DNA from: Bacteroidia bacterium
GTDB taxonomy: Bacteria > Bacteroidota > Bacteroidia > B-17B0 > Aurantibacillaceae
Direction of reading: 5' to 3'
Length of the DNA: 42,941 nt
NCBI GenBank assembly: GCA_026415195.1
Contig: JAOAHO010000021.1
Span: forward strand, 1-42,941
Position numbers and translations under genes: made by a program. Positions 26,233 to 34,347 of the stretch are shown here, in pieces. How positions within the stretch are numbered: the stretch's first letter is position 1; each line of letters opens with the position of its first letter. Under the pieces are notes generated by a model, which did not search any database, was not told the origin of the DNA, and saw only the letters and a list, made by a program, of their open reading frames with translations.

Positions 26233-29200
26233 TTAATTATTAGGTTCATCATCAACAGGAAATGAATCGGTAAGATGAACGAATGCTTCCGACAATGATT
26301 CGTCCTCTTCACCCTTTATTAACTTTTTATTTTTTGCAATTGAACCGAATATATAGTACAGTCCCGGGATTATAAGAATTCCGAATATTGTTCCGAACAT
26401 CATTCCTCCTAATGAAGCAATGCCGATGGTTTGGTTTCCCACAGCGCCGGCTCCTTTAGCTAATGCCAGAGGAATAAGTCCGGCAATAAATGCAAATGAT
26501 GTCATAATAATTGGCCTGAATCTTAATTTAGCGCCTTCAAGTGCCGCTTCGATTATAGGCTTGTTTTCTTTCCGATGTTTTTGATTTGCAAATTCAACAA
26601 TTAATACGGCATTTTTACCTAATAAGCCGATTAGCATTATCAGTGCTACCTGCGTATAGATATCATTTTCAAGGCCTAATGATCTTACCAAAAAAAATGA
26701 TCCGAAAATTCCCGGTATAATGGAAAGCAATACAGCAAAAGGCAAAATAAAACTTTCATATTGTGCAGATAATACTAAATAAACAAATAATATTACAGTA
26801 ATAAAAATATAAACCGATTCGTTCCCCCTTTCTGCTTCGTCCTTTGACAGAAAAGCCCAATCTATTCCGTATCCTTGAGGCAATTTTTCGTGAGCTGTTT
26901 TGTTTATGATATCAATTACTTCTCCGCTACTGTATCCTTTTGAAGGTTCGCCTCTGATGGATGAAGTAGGATAGAGGTTGTATCTGTTTATTTCATTGGC
27001 ATCCTGGATTTTTTTCAATTTAACCATTGAGGAGAGGGGAACCATTTTATCGAATTTGTTTTTTACCCAAATGTCTTTTAAATCCGTAGGATTTTTTCTG
27101 TATTTTGGATGTGCTTGTACAAATACTTTAAAATACCATTGATACTTAATAAAACCTAATTCATAGGTACTTCCAATGTAAATAGATAAAGTATTCATGA
27201 TGTCATTAATACTGACACCCTTTTGCATGGCAGCGTTATTATCGATTATTAATTCGTATTGCGGATAATTGGCACTAAAAAAAGTAAAAAGGCCGGTTAT
27301 TTCTTTTCTCTTTTTTAATTCATTCATAAAATCGTTGTGAACCTGTTCTAATTTCTTATAATCACCCGAATTTGTTTTATCTAGTAATTGAAGTGCGAAT
27401 CCGCCGGCCGCTCCGTAGCCCGGTACAGATGGAGGTTCAAAGAATTCAATGGTAGCACCGGGAAAATATTTTGTTATTTTTTTTAATTCATGAATAATAT
27501 CTGCTACATTTCTTTTTCTCTCATTCCAGTGTTTTAAGTTAATAATACATGTGCCGGCATTTGATCCCCTTCCTTCAGTCAGTATTTCATAACCGGCATA
27601 GGATGATACCGATTGCACTTCAGGAATTTTTGAAATCAAATCCTGAAGCTTTTTGGTGATTCCGTAAGTCCTTTCCAAAGTTGAACCAGGTGGTGTTTGG
27701 ATAATGGTGTATATGGTTCCCTGGTCTTCTGACGGTATAAAGCCGGAGGGCATTTTATAAGTAACAACAAAAAATAGAAGTATAAAGCCAAATAGAAACG
27801 TAATGGTCAGCCATTTTTTAAAAATAATTCTTTGAAGAAATCGTATATATAATTCGGTTAATTTTGAAAAATAGAAATTGAATAAAGAAATGAATTTATC
27901 AAAAACATTGTGATTTTTATTATGTAATGAATCTTTTTTAAGAATCATAGCTGAAAGTACCGGAGTTAGCGTTAAAGCAACAATGGCTGATAATAAAATT
28001 GAAGAAGCCATTGTTACGGAAAATTGTCTATAAAACTGCCCCACCGGCCCTGATAAAAATCCGACAGGAATAAATACTGAGGCCATAATCAGTGTAATGG
28101 AAATAATGGCTCCGGAAATTTCCCCCAAAACCATTTGGACCGCTTTGTAAATTGAAATACCCGGGTTTGATTCCATTTTTGAATGAATGGCTTCAATTAC
28201 CACTATGGCATCATCCACTACAATACCAATTGCCAAAACAATTGAAAATAATGTAATCATATTAATGGTAAGCCCCATGATTTTTACGAAGATAAAAGCA
28301 CCTACCAACGAAACAGGAACGGCTAATATGGGTATTAGAGTTGACCTCCAATCACCTAAAAATAACAGTACAACTAAAGCAACCAATATAAAAGCATCTC
28401 TTAAAGTATGAAGTACACTTTCAATGGATGCATCTAAAAATTTTGAGATATCATAAGTTATTTCATAGTGCATGCCCGGAGGCAATTCAATTTCCAGTTC
28501 TTTTAGTTTTTCTTTAACCCTTTCTATGGTCTCATTGGCATTACTGCCATATGATTGTTTTAGGGCAATGGTTGCACAAGGATAATTTTTTCCTTCAATG
28601 CTTAAGCTTGAATAAATATCATAATATTCGCTCCCTAATTCTACATCAGCAATATCTTTTAATTTTAAAATTTCACCATTTGAATTGGAACGAATGATTA
28701 CATCTTTGTATTGTTCGGGTTTGTTAAATCTTCCGATGTAAGTTAATACATATTCTAATGATTGGGATTCATACCCATCTGCCCTTCCCAATCTACCAGG
28801 TGTGCCAATGATGCTTTGTTTTGACAAGGCATCCATAACTTCTTCCGGAGAAATATTGTAAGCCCTCATTCTATCAGGTTTTAGCCAAATTCTCATGGCA
28901 TATTGCCTGCTTCCCAACATATACCCCTGGCCAATACCATTAATTCTTTGTAATTCGGGTAAGATTTTTACATAGGCATAATTAAAAAGATAACGCATAT
29001 TTGCGTTGGTATCTTTACTGTAAATGTTGATATTCATCAGCACACTGGGAATTAAAGGGGTGACGATAACACCTTCCCTTTGAACCAAAATAGGTAGCCG
29101 GTTCAAAACTGCTGAAACCCTGTTGTTCACATTAACCACAGCATCTCCCGGATCTGTTCCGGAATTAAATATTACCCGAATATTGGCTTCGCCCGAACTG

Positions 29201-29448
29201 GTGGCATCGGAAAGCATATACCTCATTCCCGGTACACCATTGATGGCTTGCTCCAAAGGTATTAATACCGACTCTGTTAATACTTTTGCACTTGCACCAG
29301 GATATGATGCTCTGACAATAACCATCGGTGGAGCAATTTCAGGAAATTGAGACGTAGGGGTATTTTTGATGGAAAGCGAACCTAAGAAAAGGATCAAAAC
29401 TGAAATTACGATAGCTAAAACCGGCCTATGTAATAATTTACTAAACAT
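26233..29448 (-). CDS. HAE1-type (AcrB-like) RND multidrug efflux permease
   Basis: A 1071-residue inner-membrane proton/drug antiporter. The N-terminus FSKLLHRPVLAIVISVLIL is helix 1, followed by FPEIAPPMVIVRASYPGASA of the porter domain. Helix 4 contains AIGIVVDDAIVVIE with D412 and D413, matching the AcrB proton-relay aspartates D407/D408. Helix 10 has the matching lysine in LIGLLGKNAVLIVEFAN. A GFIPSEDQGTIYTIIQTPPG segment is typical of hydrophobe/amphiphile pumps. A tail of about 35 residues after the last helix is acidic (KGEEDESLSEAF) and probably cytoplasmic. Substrates cannot be predicted. It is flanked by its adaptor (5 bases) and its outer-membrane channel (3 bases). Confidence 0.95.
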   Translation of the reverse strand: MFSKLLHRPVLAIVISVLILFLGSLSIKNTPTSQFPEIAPPMVIVRASYPGASAKVLTESVLIPLEQAINGVPGMRYMLSDATSSGEANIRVIFNSGTDPGDAVVNVNNRVSAVLNRLPILVQREGVIVTPLIPSVLMNINIYSKDTNANMRYLFNYAYVKILPELQRINGIGQGYMLGSRQYAMRIWLKPDRMRAYNISPEEVMDALSKQSIIGTPGRLGRADGYESQSLEYVLTYIGRFNKPEQYKDVIIRSNSNGEILKLKDIADVELGSEYYDIYSSLSIEGKNYPCATIALKQSYGSNANETIERVKEKLKELEIELPPGMHYEITYDISKFLDASIESVLHTLRDAFILVALVVLLFLGDWRSTLIPILAVPVSLVGAFIFVKIMGLTINMITLFSIVLAIGIVVDDAIVVIEAIHSKMESNPGISIYKAVQMVLGEISGAIISITLIMASVFIPVGFLSGPVGQFYRQFSVTMASSILLSAIVALTLTPVLSAMILKKDSLHNKNHNVFDKFISLFNFYFSKLTELYIRFLQRIIFKKWLTITFLFGFILLFFVVTYKMPSGFIPSEDQGTIYTIIQTPPGSTLERTYGITKKLQDLISKIPEVQSVSSYAGYEILTEGRGSNAGTCIINLKHWNERKRNVADIIHELKKITKYFPGATIEFFEPPSVPGYGAAGGFALQLLDKTNSGDYKKLEQVHNDFMNELKKRKEITGLFTFFSANYPQYELIIDNNAAMQKGVSINDIMNTLSIYIGSTYELGFIKYQWYFKVFVQAHPKYRKNPTDLKDIWVKNKFDKMVPLSSMVKLKKIQDANEINRYNLYPTSSIRGEPSKGYSSGEVIDIINKTAHEKLPQGYGIDWAFLSKDEAERGNESVYIFITVILFVYLVLSAQYESFILPFAVLLSIIPGIFGSFFLVRSLGLENDIYTQVALIMLIGLLGKNAVLIVEFANQKHRKENKPIIEAALEGAKLRFRPIIMTSFAFIAGLIPLALAKGAGAVGNQTIGIASLGGMMFGTIFGILIIPGLYYIFGSIAKNKKLIKGEEDESLSEAFVHLTDSFPVDDEPNN

Positions 29449-29453
29449 AATAT

Positions 29454-30545
29454 TTACTCGGTATAATTTTTTAATTGATGAATTAATATTTTAGGATCTG
29501 TTTCTTTATACTCCTTTAAAATTTCGCCATCTTTTATGTTTCTGATACCTTCTACAATAATTTTTTCATTTTCTTTCAAACCTTTTTTTATGATAAACAA
29601 ATCCGGAATTTCATCTGCTACTTGTATTTCCCTCAAATGGACTTTGTTGTCATTACTAACGGTATAAACATATTTTTTCTCCAAAATTTCAAACGTTGCT
29701 TTTTGAGGAATTATGATGGCTGATTTATACGGAATTTCTAAAATGATATTTCCGGTTTCGCCATGTCTTAATAACTTCTCAGGATTTGGGAACGATGCCC
29801 TAAAAGCAATATTTCCTGCTTCGCTATCAAAATCTGCTTCAATGGTTTCAATCACTCCTTCATAAGGAAAAAATTCATTGTTTGCCATTAGTAATTTTAC
29901 TTTTATAATGGAGTCGTGAGTAAAAGTTTTTTTAAAGTTCAGGTATTCAACTTCAGGCATATTAAAATAAACCCACAATTTGCTGATATCAGAAATGGTT
30001 GTCAGTACTTCTCCTTCATCAAGTAATGCTCCTAAACGAACATTGAATTTGTCCATTAATCCATCAAAAGGTGCTCTGATTTCGGTAAATGAATAATGGG
30101 CATCCGCTAAGGACAGTTCTGCCCTTGCCTTTTCTAATTTGGCTTTTACCAGTTTTAATTCATTAGGTGAAATCACATTTTTTTCGCTTAATTGCTTTGC
30201 ATTTAAATATTCAATTTCTGCATATTCAAATTCTGCTTTCGCCTTATCTTTCTCTGCTCTATAAACATTAGGCAAGATCTGAAACATTATTTGGCCTTTT
30301 TTTACCGGCTTGCCCTCATCAACATAAATTTTTTCAAGATACCCTTTTTCCAGTGCCCTGATTTCTGTATGTTGATATGCTTTGACAACACATACATATT
30401 GGCGTTTAATTAAAGTATCCAATTTAATTACTCGGGTTACTATCGGCATTGCATCTTCTTCTGACTCTTGCTTACTTGATTGTTTACAAGACATGAATGC
30501 GACAATGAAAACAAATAATATTTTAGTTTTAATATTTTTTATCAT
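29454..30545 (-). CDS. RND efflux periplasmic adaptor (AcrA/MexA-type), lipoprotein
   Basis: A 363-residue membrane-fusion protein paired with the HAE1 permease. MIKNIKTKILFVFIVAFMSC is a lipoprotein signal with the cysteine at residue 20. The order of parts is barrel-sandwich half (HTEIRALEKGYLEKIYVDEG, then KPVKKGQIMFQI), a helical hairpin (AEKDKAKAEFEYAEIEYLNA to KLEKARAELSLADAHY), second sandwich half (FTEIRAPFDGLMDKFNVRLG), beta-barrel (SKLWVYFNMPEVEYLNFKKT) and membrane-proximal domain. The permease starts 5 bases downstream. It is separated by 74 bases from the small ORF upstream, with no terminator visible in the gap, so the whole block may be one transcript. Confidence 0.93.
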   Translation of the reverse strand: MIKNIKTKILFVFIVAFMSCKQSSKQESEEDAMPIVTRVIKLDTLIKRQYVCVVKAYQHTEIRALEKGYLEKIYVDEGKPVKKGQIMFQILPNVYRAEKDKAKAEFEYAEIEYLNAKQLSEKNVISPNELKLVKAKLEKARAELSLADAHYSFTEIRAPFDGLMDKFNVRLGALLDEGEVLTTISDISKLWVYFNMPEVEYLNFKKTFTHDSIIKVKLLMANNEFFPYEGVIETIEADFDSEAGNIAFRASFPNPEKLLRHGETGNIILEIPYKSAIIIPQKATFEILEKKYVYTVSNDNKVHLREIQVADEIPDLFIIKKGLKENEKIIVEGIRNIKDGEILKEYKETDPKILIHQLKNYTE

Positions 30546-30619
30546 ATTATTAAATTTTTTTTTTAAAAAAGTGAAAGATTGGATTAGATTAAAAAAGAAA
30601 AAGATTCAGAAAATAGGAA

Positions 30620-30988
30620 CTAATTCCTGAGATTATGAACGAAAAGAAAAAACTTGGTATAATAAAAGATAAGAGGGTGATTTTTGTAATAGAAAGATTG
30701 ATAAATGATAATATTTGAAAATGAGATTTTTGATAAATGCTCTTTAATTAATAAGTTAAAATTTAAAGTATCCTCTTCATTATCATCTTCTTCAAAGAAA
30801 TTCAAAAAATCATGAGTAAAGTGGTTCTCTTTCTTTAAATGAAAATTTTTATTTTTTTGTAAAAAATAATTATTAAGGGTTGAAAAATCCTGTAAAAAGT
30901 AAAAATCGTTAATCGTTACGTTGAATAAAATAGAAATAACAGATAAATAACTAAAAGGCCTGAATATTTTAATACTAAAAAATTTCAA
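30620..30988 (-). CDS. Small unknown protein at the head of the efflux block
   Basis: A 122-residue ORF that I cannot assign to a family. It starts at TTG; no other start codon (ATG or GTG) is available. The N-terminus is moderately hydrophobic (FRPFSYLSVISILFNVTIND) and could be a signal or anchor. The middle has an acidic run (FFEEDDNEEDTLNF) and several histidines (FHLKKENHFTHDF), and the C-terminus is aromatic and hydrophobic (HPLIFYYTKFFLFVHNLRN). An exact -7 box sits 5 bases upstream. Position as first gene before two RND pumps suggests a small periplasmic or membrane accessory, or a metal-sensing or metal-binding peptide. Spurious translation of AT-rich DNA is the main alternative. Confidence 0.5.
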   Translation of the reverse strand: MKFFSIKIFRPFSYLSVISILFNVTINDFYFLQDFSTLNNYFLQKNKNFHLKKENHFTHDFLNFFEEDDNEEDTLNFNLLIKEHLSKISFSNIIIYQSFYYKNHPLIFYYTKFFLFVHNLRN

Positions 30989-30993
30989 TGGTC

Positions 30994-31025
30994 CAAAATT
31001 ATTACAAAAACTATAAAAAACTAAA
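30994..31025 (-). promoter_or_regulatory. Promoter of the efflux block
   Basis: On the minus strand an exact -7 box TAATTTTG covers 30994-31001. A TTTA at 31022-31025, 20 bases upstream, fits a weak -33 element. The box ends 5 bases before the TTG start at 30988. This is the only good promoter I can see for the seven following minus-strand genes. Confidence 0.5.
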
Positions 31026-31045
31026 CACTTAACAAATTTTAAACT

Positions 31046-31756
31046 TTAGTTTCCAATTCCAAACACGCATGGTACTTTGTGAATATTCGGAATATTATTT
31101 TTTTTCCATGCGCTAATGCTGAGTGTTTTGATGAATTCGGATTGGGTTTTAAGCCCGGCACAAATGCTCAACAGAGAGTCTTCGGGAAGTGATTTTAGCA
31201 AGAACTCAAACATCTTTAGGTTACGGTATGGCGTTTCAATAAAAAAATGAGAATAAGAATCTTTTTGTATTTGTTTTTGAATATCAATTAATTTTTTTCT
31301 CAGGGCGTGGTTTTCTCTTGGTAAATATCCGTGAAAAACAAAGCATTGTGCATTTAAGCCCGAAGCCATGATGGCCATATAAACGGAGCCGGGCCCGGGC
31401 AAAGGAACCACTTTATATCCCGAAAGGTGTGCCTGGCGAACGACAGGATATCCGGGATCGGCCATGGAGGGAAGGCCTGCGTCGGATACCAGCCCGACGG
31501 ATACTTTTTGTTTGAATAAATCCAAAACGCCTGCAGGCAGTTGAACATGATGTTCATTAAATTCTATCCATTGAATTTTTTCAAGATTAGGATGAGCACA
31601 TTTTTTTAATAGTGTAAACAAAGCGCTTTTACTTTCCGTGACAAAATGTTGCAATGATCGGATGATGAATTTTTCGGCATCACACAAATAGTCGGGATTA
31701 CATTCTTCATCAATGAAATTAGGGAGTAAATAAAGTGTAGGCCCGGAAGTCAGCAT
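31046..31756 (-). CDS. RsmI-like tetrapyrrole-methylase-family SAM methyltransferase
   Basis: A 236-residue SAM-dependent methylase related to RsmI, which 2'-O-methylates C1402 of 16S rRNA. Family features are GLVSDAGLPSMADPG (SAM loop), VPLPGPGSVYMAIMASGL and FHGYLPRENHALRKK, followed by FFIETPYRN. The N-terminus reads GPTLYLLPNFIDEE rather than the TLYLVATPIGNL form of canonical RsmI, so this is more likely the divergent second RsmI-like paralogue; its RNA target is then unknown. The ATG at 31756 is preferred over the TTG just before it. It follows aroC by a few bases on the same strand. Confidence 0.85.
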   Translation of the reverse strand: MLTSGPTLYLLPNFIDEECNPDYLCDAEKFIIRSLQHFVTESKSALFTLLKKCAHPNLEKIQWIEFNEHHVQLPAGVLDLFKQKVSVGLVSDAGLPSMADPGYPVVRQAHLSGYKVVPLPGPGSVYMAIMASGLNAQCFVFHGYLPRENHALRKKLIDIQKQIQKDSYSHFFIETPYRNLKMFEFLLKSLPEDSLLSICAGLKTQSEFIKTLSISAWKKNNIPNIHKVPCVFGIGN

Positions 31757-31763
31757 CAATAAC

Positions 31764-32840
31764 TTAAAGTTTACGCATGCGTTGAATCAAAAGAAAATCG
31801 GCACACACCAGGGCGGCCATGGCTTCCACTACGGGCACCGCACGAATAGCCACACAGGGGTCGTGCCGGCCCTCAATCCGGATGGTTTGCGGATTCCCTT
31901 CCTTATCTACGGTTTGTTGTTCCTTACCGATACTGGAAGTGGGTTTAAATCCTACTCTGAAAACCACGGGCATGCCGTTGGTAATTCCTCCTTGTACGCC
32001 TCCGCTGAAATTGGTCATGGTTCGGATTTCATTATTTTCATTAGTGGTAAAAGCATCATTCATTTGGGAACCTCTTGAAGATACTGCACCATAACCCGCA
32101 CCGATTTCAAATGTTTTGGAAGCATTGATGCTTAATATGGCAAAAGCCAGTTGGGCATGAAATTTGGCATAGAGGGGTTCACCGAGACCTGCGGGAAGCC
32201 CGTGAATCTGACATTCAATCATGGCTCCAACGCTGTCTTTTTCTTCCATGAGTTTGTTCAGAAATTCTTTAACAGCAGGAAGTGTTTGGTGGTCAGGAAA
32301 GCGAAGTTCGTTTTCTTCATGAGGTATGGGAATAGACCACGGCATTAAGGTGTTATGGATGTGACCAATATTTCGTAAATAAGCCTGAAGGATGATATTT
32401 TCCCGGGCAAGGATTTGCTTGGCTATGGCACCTGCCGTTACACGAACGGCCATTTCCCTGGCGCTGCTGCGGCCTCCGCCCCGGTGGTCGCGAATGCCGA
32501 ACTTGGCATGATAAGTATAATCCGCATGGGAAGGGCGGAAAATATTTTTCAGCGAATCGTAATCGGAACTTTTTTGATTGGTGTTGCGGATAATGAATCC
32601 GATGGGGGCTCCGGTAGTTTGGCCTTCAAAAATACCCGAGAGGAATTCCGGTTCGTCTTCCTCGGTGCGTGGGGTAACGAAGTTGCTTTGTCCGGGCTTT
32701 CGGCGCTGCAAGTCTTTTCTGATGGAATCAAAATTGATCTTTAATCCTGCAGGGACGCCATCCAATATTCCGCCAATCGCAGGTCCATGGCTTTCACCAA
32801 AAGTGGTTAACCGCAGGTAGTTACCAAATGAATTAAACAC
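31764..32840 (-). CDS. aroC: Chorismate synthase
   Basis: Last step of the shikimate pathway: 5-enolpyruvylshikimate-3-phosphate to chorismate, using reduced FMN. The 358 residues are the full family length. Signatures are LTTFGESHGPAIGGILDGVP near the N-terminus, RRKPGQSNF, the central DHRGGGRSSARE with the AVRVTAGAIAKQIL helix, and HDPCVAIRAVPVVEAMAALV at the C-terminus. The start is GTG at 32840 (MFNSFGNYLRLTTFG), which fits the conserved family N-terminus. It is cotranscribed with the RsmI-like gene. A TAACTTTC box lies 4 bases upstream, beside the HU terminator. Confidence 0.97.
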   Translation of the reverse strand: MFNSFGNYLRLTTFGESHGPAIGGILDGVPAGLKINFDSIRKDLQRRKPGQSNFVTPRTEEDEPEFLSGIFEGQTTGAPIGFIIRNTNQKSSDYDSLKNIFRPSHADYTYHAKFGIRDHRGGGRSSAREMAVRVTAGAIAKQILARENIILQAYLRNIGHIHNTLMPWSIPIPHEENELRFPDHQTLPAVKEFLNKLMEEKDSVGAMIECQIHGLPAGLGEPLYAKFHAQLAFAILSINASKTFEIGAGYGAVSSRGSQMNDAFTTNENNEIRTMTNFSGGVQGGITNGMPVVFRVGFKPTSSIGKEQQTVDKEGNPQTIRIEGRHDPCVAIRAVPVVEAMAALVCADFLLIQRMRKL

Positions 32841-32844
32841 TTCC

Positions 32845-32852
32845 GAAAGTTA
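32845..32852 (-). promoter_or_regulatory. Possible -7 box of aroC
   Basis: TAACTTTC on the minus strand has one mismatch to TAnnTTTG and ends 4 bases before the GTG start of aroC. It directly abuts the T-rich tail of the HU terminator. No -33 element is clear, because the expected place falls in the terminator hairpin. Confidence 0.3.
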
Positions 32853-32887
32853 CGAAAATAAAACAGCCCGATGATGAGGTCGGGCTG
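32853..32887 (-). terminator. Rho-independent terminator of the HU gene
   Basis: On the minus strand an 8-bp perfect stem CAGCCCGA/TCGGGCTG (arms 32880-32887 and 32864-32871) has an 8-base loop and is followed by TTTTATTTT. It begins 26 bases after the HU stop codon. Confidence 0.88.
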
Positions 32888-32912
32888 CTGTTAAGAGTGA
32901 ACTTAGGAAAAA

Positions 32913-33194
32913 TTATTTTCCCTTGTTTACGGCATTGGCTAGTTCAGCACCGGCTTTGAATTTAACCACTTTTTTTGCAGGAATTTTGATTTCTTTTCCT
33001 GTTTGCGGGTTGCGGCCGGTTCTTGCTGAACGCTTAGAAACCGAGAAAGAACCGAATCCCACTAATCCGATGCGGTCTCCTTTTTTAAGGGCTTTGGAGA
33101 TGGCATCAATGGTGGCATCCAATGCACGGCCTGCGTCGGCCTTGGTCAGCTTTGCTGATGCAGCAATGGCATCGATCAACTCTGCTTTGTTCAT
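32913..33194 (-). CDS. HU-family DNA-binding protein
   Basis: A 93-residue nucleoid protein that binds and bends DNA as a dimer. It has the typical helical N-terminus [20 protein letters not shown], the GFGSFSV strand and the arm signature [20 protein letters not shown], then [12 protein letters not shown]. Alanine, lysine and glycine content is high, and codon use looks optimised compared with neighbours, which fits high expression. It is a single-gene unit with its own strong promoter and terminator. The sequence does not tell which HU paralogue this is, or whether it forms homo- or heterodimers. Confidence 0.97.
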   Translation of the reverse strand: MNKAELIDAIAASAKLTKADAGRALDATIDAISKALKKGDRIGLVGFGSFSVSKRSARTGRNPQTGKEIKIPAKKVVKFKAGAELANAVNKGK

Positions 33195-33233
33195 GTTTGT
33201 TTTTTTTAAGGGTTAAACAATAGTTTTGCGTTA

Positions 33234-33264
33234 CAAATATATACAGGAAAATGGCATTTGTCAA
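33234..33264 (-). promoter_or_regulatory. Consensus promoter of the HU gene
   Basis: On the minus strand an exact -7 box TATATTTG (33234-33241) and a TTG -33 element (33262-33264) are separated by 20 bases, the expected spacing for the Bacteroidota housekeeping sigma factor. Transcription should start near 33228, giving a leader of about 33 bases, unlike the near-leaderless genes elsewhere in the window. Confidence 0.8.
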
Positions 33265-33375
33265 GGGGTGTAAGGTGATGTATCCCCAAAATTGTTGAAA
33301 AATCGGGCTTTTGTTAATAACTTTTTGGGAATTATAGTGCTGATAAGGGATACAAAAGGATGGCAGCAGGAATGC

Positions 33376-34347
33376 TTAGGCAAATCGCCATTCCGTGATA
33401 CCGGGATGACCGTTTAAGAAATCCGATATTTTTAATTTTTTTTTACCCTCGGGCAGGACTTCAAGAATTTCCAAGGCCTGGCCTTTGCCGCAACCAATTA
33501 TAAATTTTTTCTTTTCTAAAATCATGCCTTGCCCTGGAAGGAGATTTTCAATTCGACCGGAGTATATCCTGGCTTCCAAAATTTTTATTTTATTGGTTGC
33601 GTCCTCTTTTCTTATCCACAAGCATTCAGCACCCGGTGATGGAGAAAAAGCCCGAATTCTGCACCATAATTTTTTTGCCGTATCTTGCCAGTTCAAAACA
33701 AGATCTTCTCTCTTAATTTTGGGCGCGTAACTTACTTCCTTGATATTTTGTGTAATAAATAGGTTTTCAATGTTGTTTACCCCGATACCGGAAAGCCGTT
33801 GCAATTGTTCATGTAAAAGGGAAGCACCGGCAATTTTTAATTTATCATGAAGGGTCCCGAAATTATCCGTGGATTCAATACGGAGTTCTTTTTGTGCTAA
33901 AATTTTTCCGGCATCAATTTCTTCATTTATTCTGAATAAAGTAACCCCCGTAACTTTCTCGTCGTTCAGTAATGCGTGCTGTATGGGGGCAGCCCCTCTG
34001 TATTTAGGCAAAAGTGAAGCATGAATGTTGTAGGTTCCATAAGGAGGTATTTCCCAAACAGCTTTGGGAAGCATGCGAAAGGCAATCACAATAAAAATAT
34101 CGGCTTGTATTTTTTTTAATGTTTGAATAAAAACTTCATCTTTTAATTTTTCGGGTTGTAATACAGGAAGACCGTACTTTACGGCAATTTTTTTTACTTC
34201 GCTTTCGTGAAGTTTTAACCCTCTTCCGGCAGGTTTGTCGGGAGTTGTTACCACAGCCTTTATCGAAGCACCTTTTTGAATTAAATCTTCCAAAATGTAG
34301 GATGAAAACTCCGGTGTTCCGAAATAAACGATTTCGAGTGTTTTCAT
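33376..34347 (-). CDS. fmt: Methionyl-tRNA formyltransferase
   Basis: Transfers a formyl group from 10-formyltetrahydrofolate to the initiator Met-tRNA. With the ATG at 34347 it has 323 residues, starting MKTLEIVYFGTPEFSSYILE as in the family; the open frame upstream of this start belongs to the overlapping gene. The catalytic region has NIHASLLPKYRGAAPIQHAL (N and H of the active site) and EEIDAG with the aspartate. The C-terminal OB-fold-like tRNA-binding domain spans about 205-320 and includes RAFSPSPGAECLW. The start overlaps the stop of the DUF5916 gene by ATGA. Confidence 0.97.
   Translation of the reverse strand: MKTLEIVYFGTPEFSSYILEDLIQKGASIKAVVTTPDKPAGRGLKLHESEVKKIAVKYGLPVLQPEKLKDEVFIQTLKKIQADIFIVIAFRMLPKAVWEIPPYGTYNIHASLLPKYRGAAPIQHALLNDEKVTGVTLFRINEEIDAGKILAQKELRIESTDNFGTLHDKLKIAGASLLHEQLQRLSGIGVNNIENLFITQNIKEVSYAPKIKREDLVLNWQDTAKKLWCRIRAFSPSPGAECLWIRKEDATNKIKILEARIYSGRIENLLPGQGMILEKKKFIIGCGKGQALEILEVLPEGKKKLKISDFLNGHPGITEWRFA

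Noticed and set aside
19312..31025. AT-rich block as a prophage or conjugative element
   Set aside because: It contains only efflux genes and one small unknown; no integrase, phage, relaxase or transposase gene and no flanking tRNA was found.
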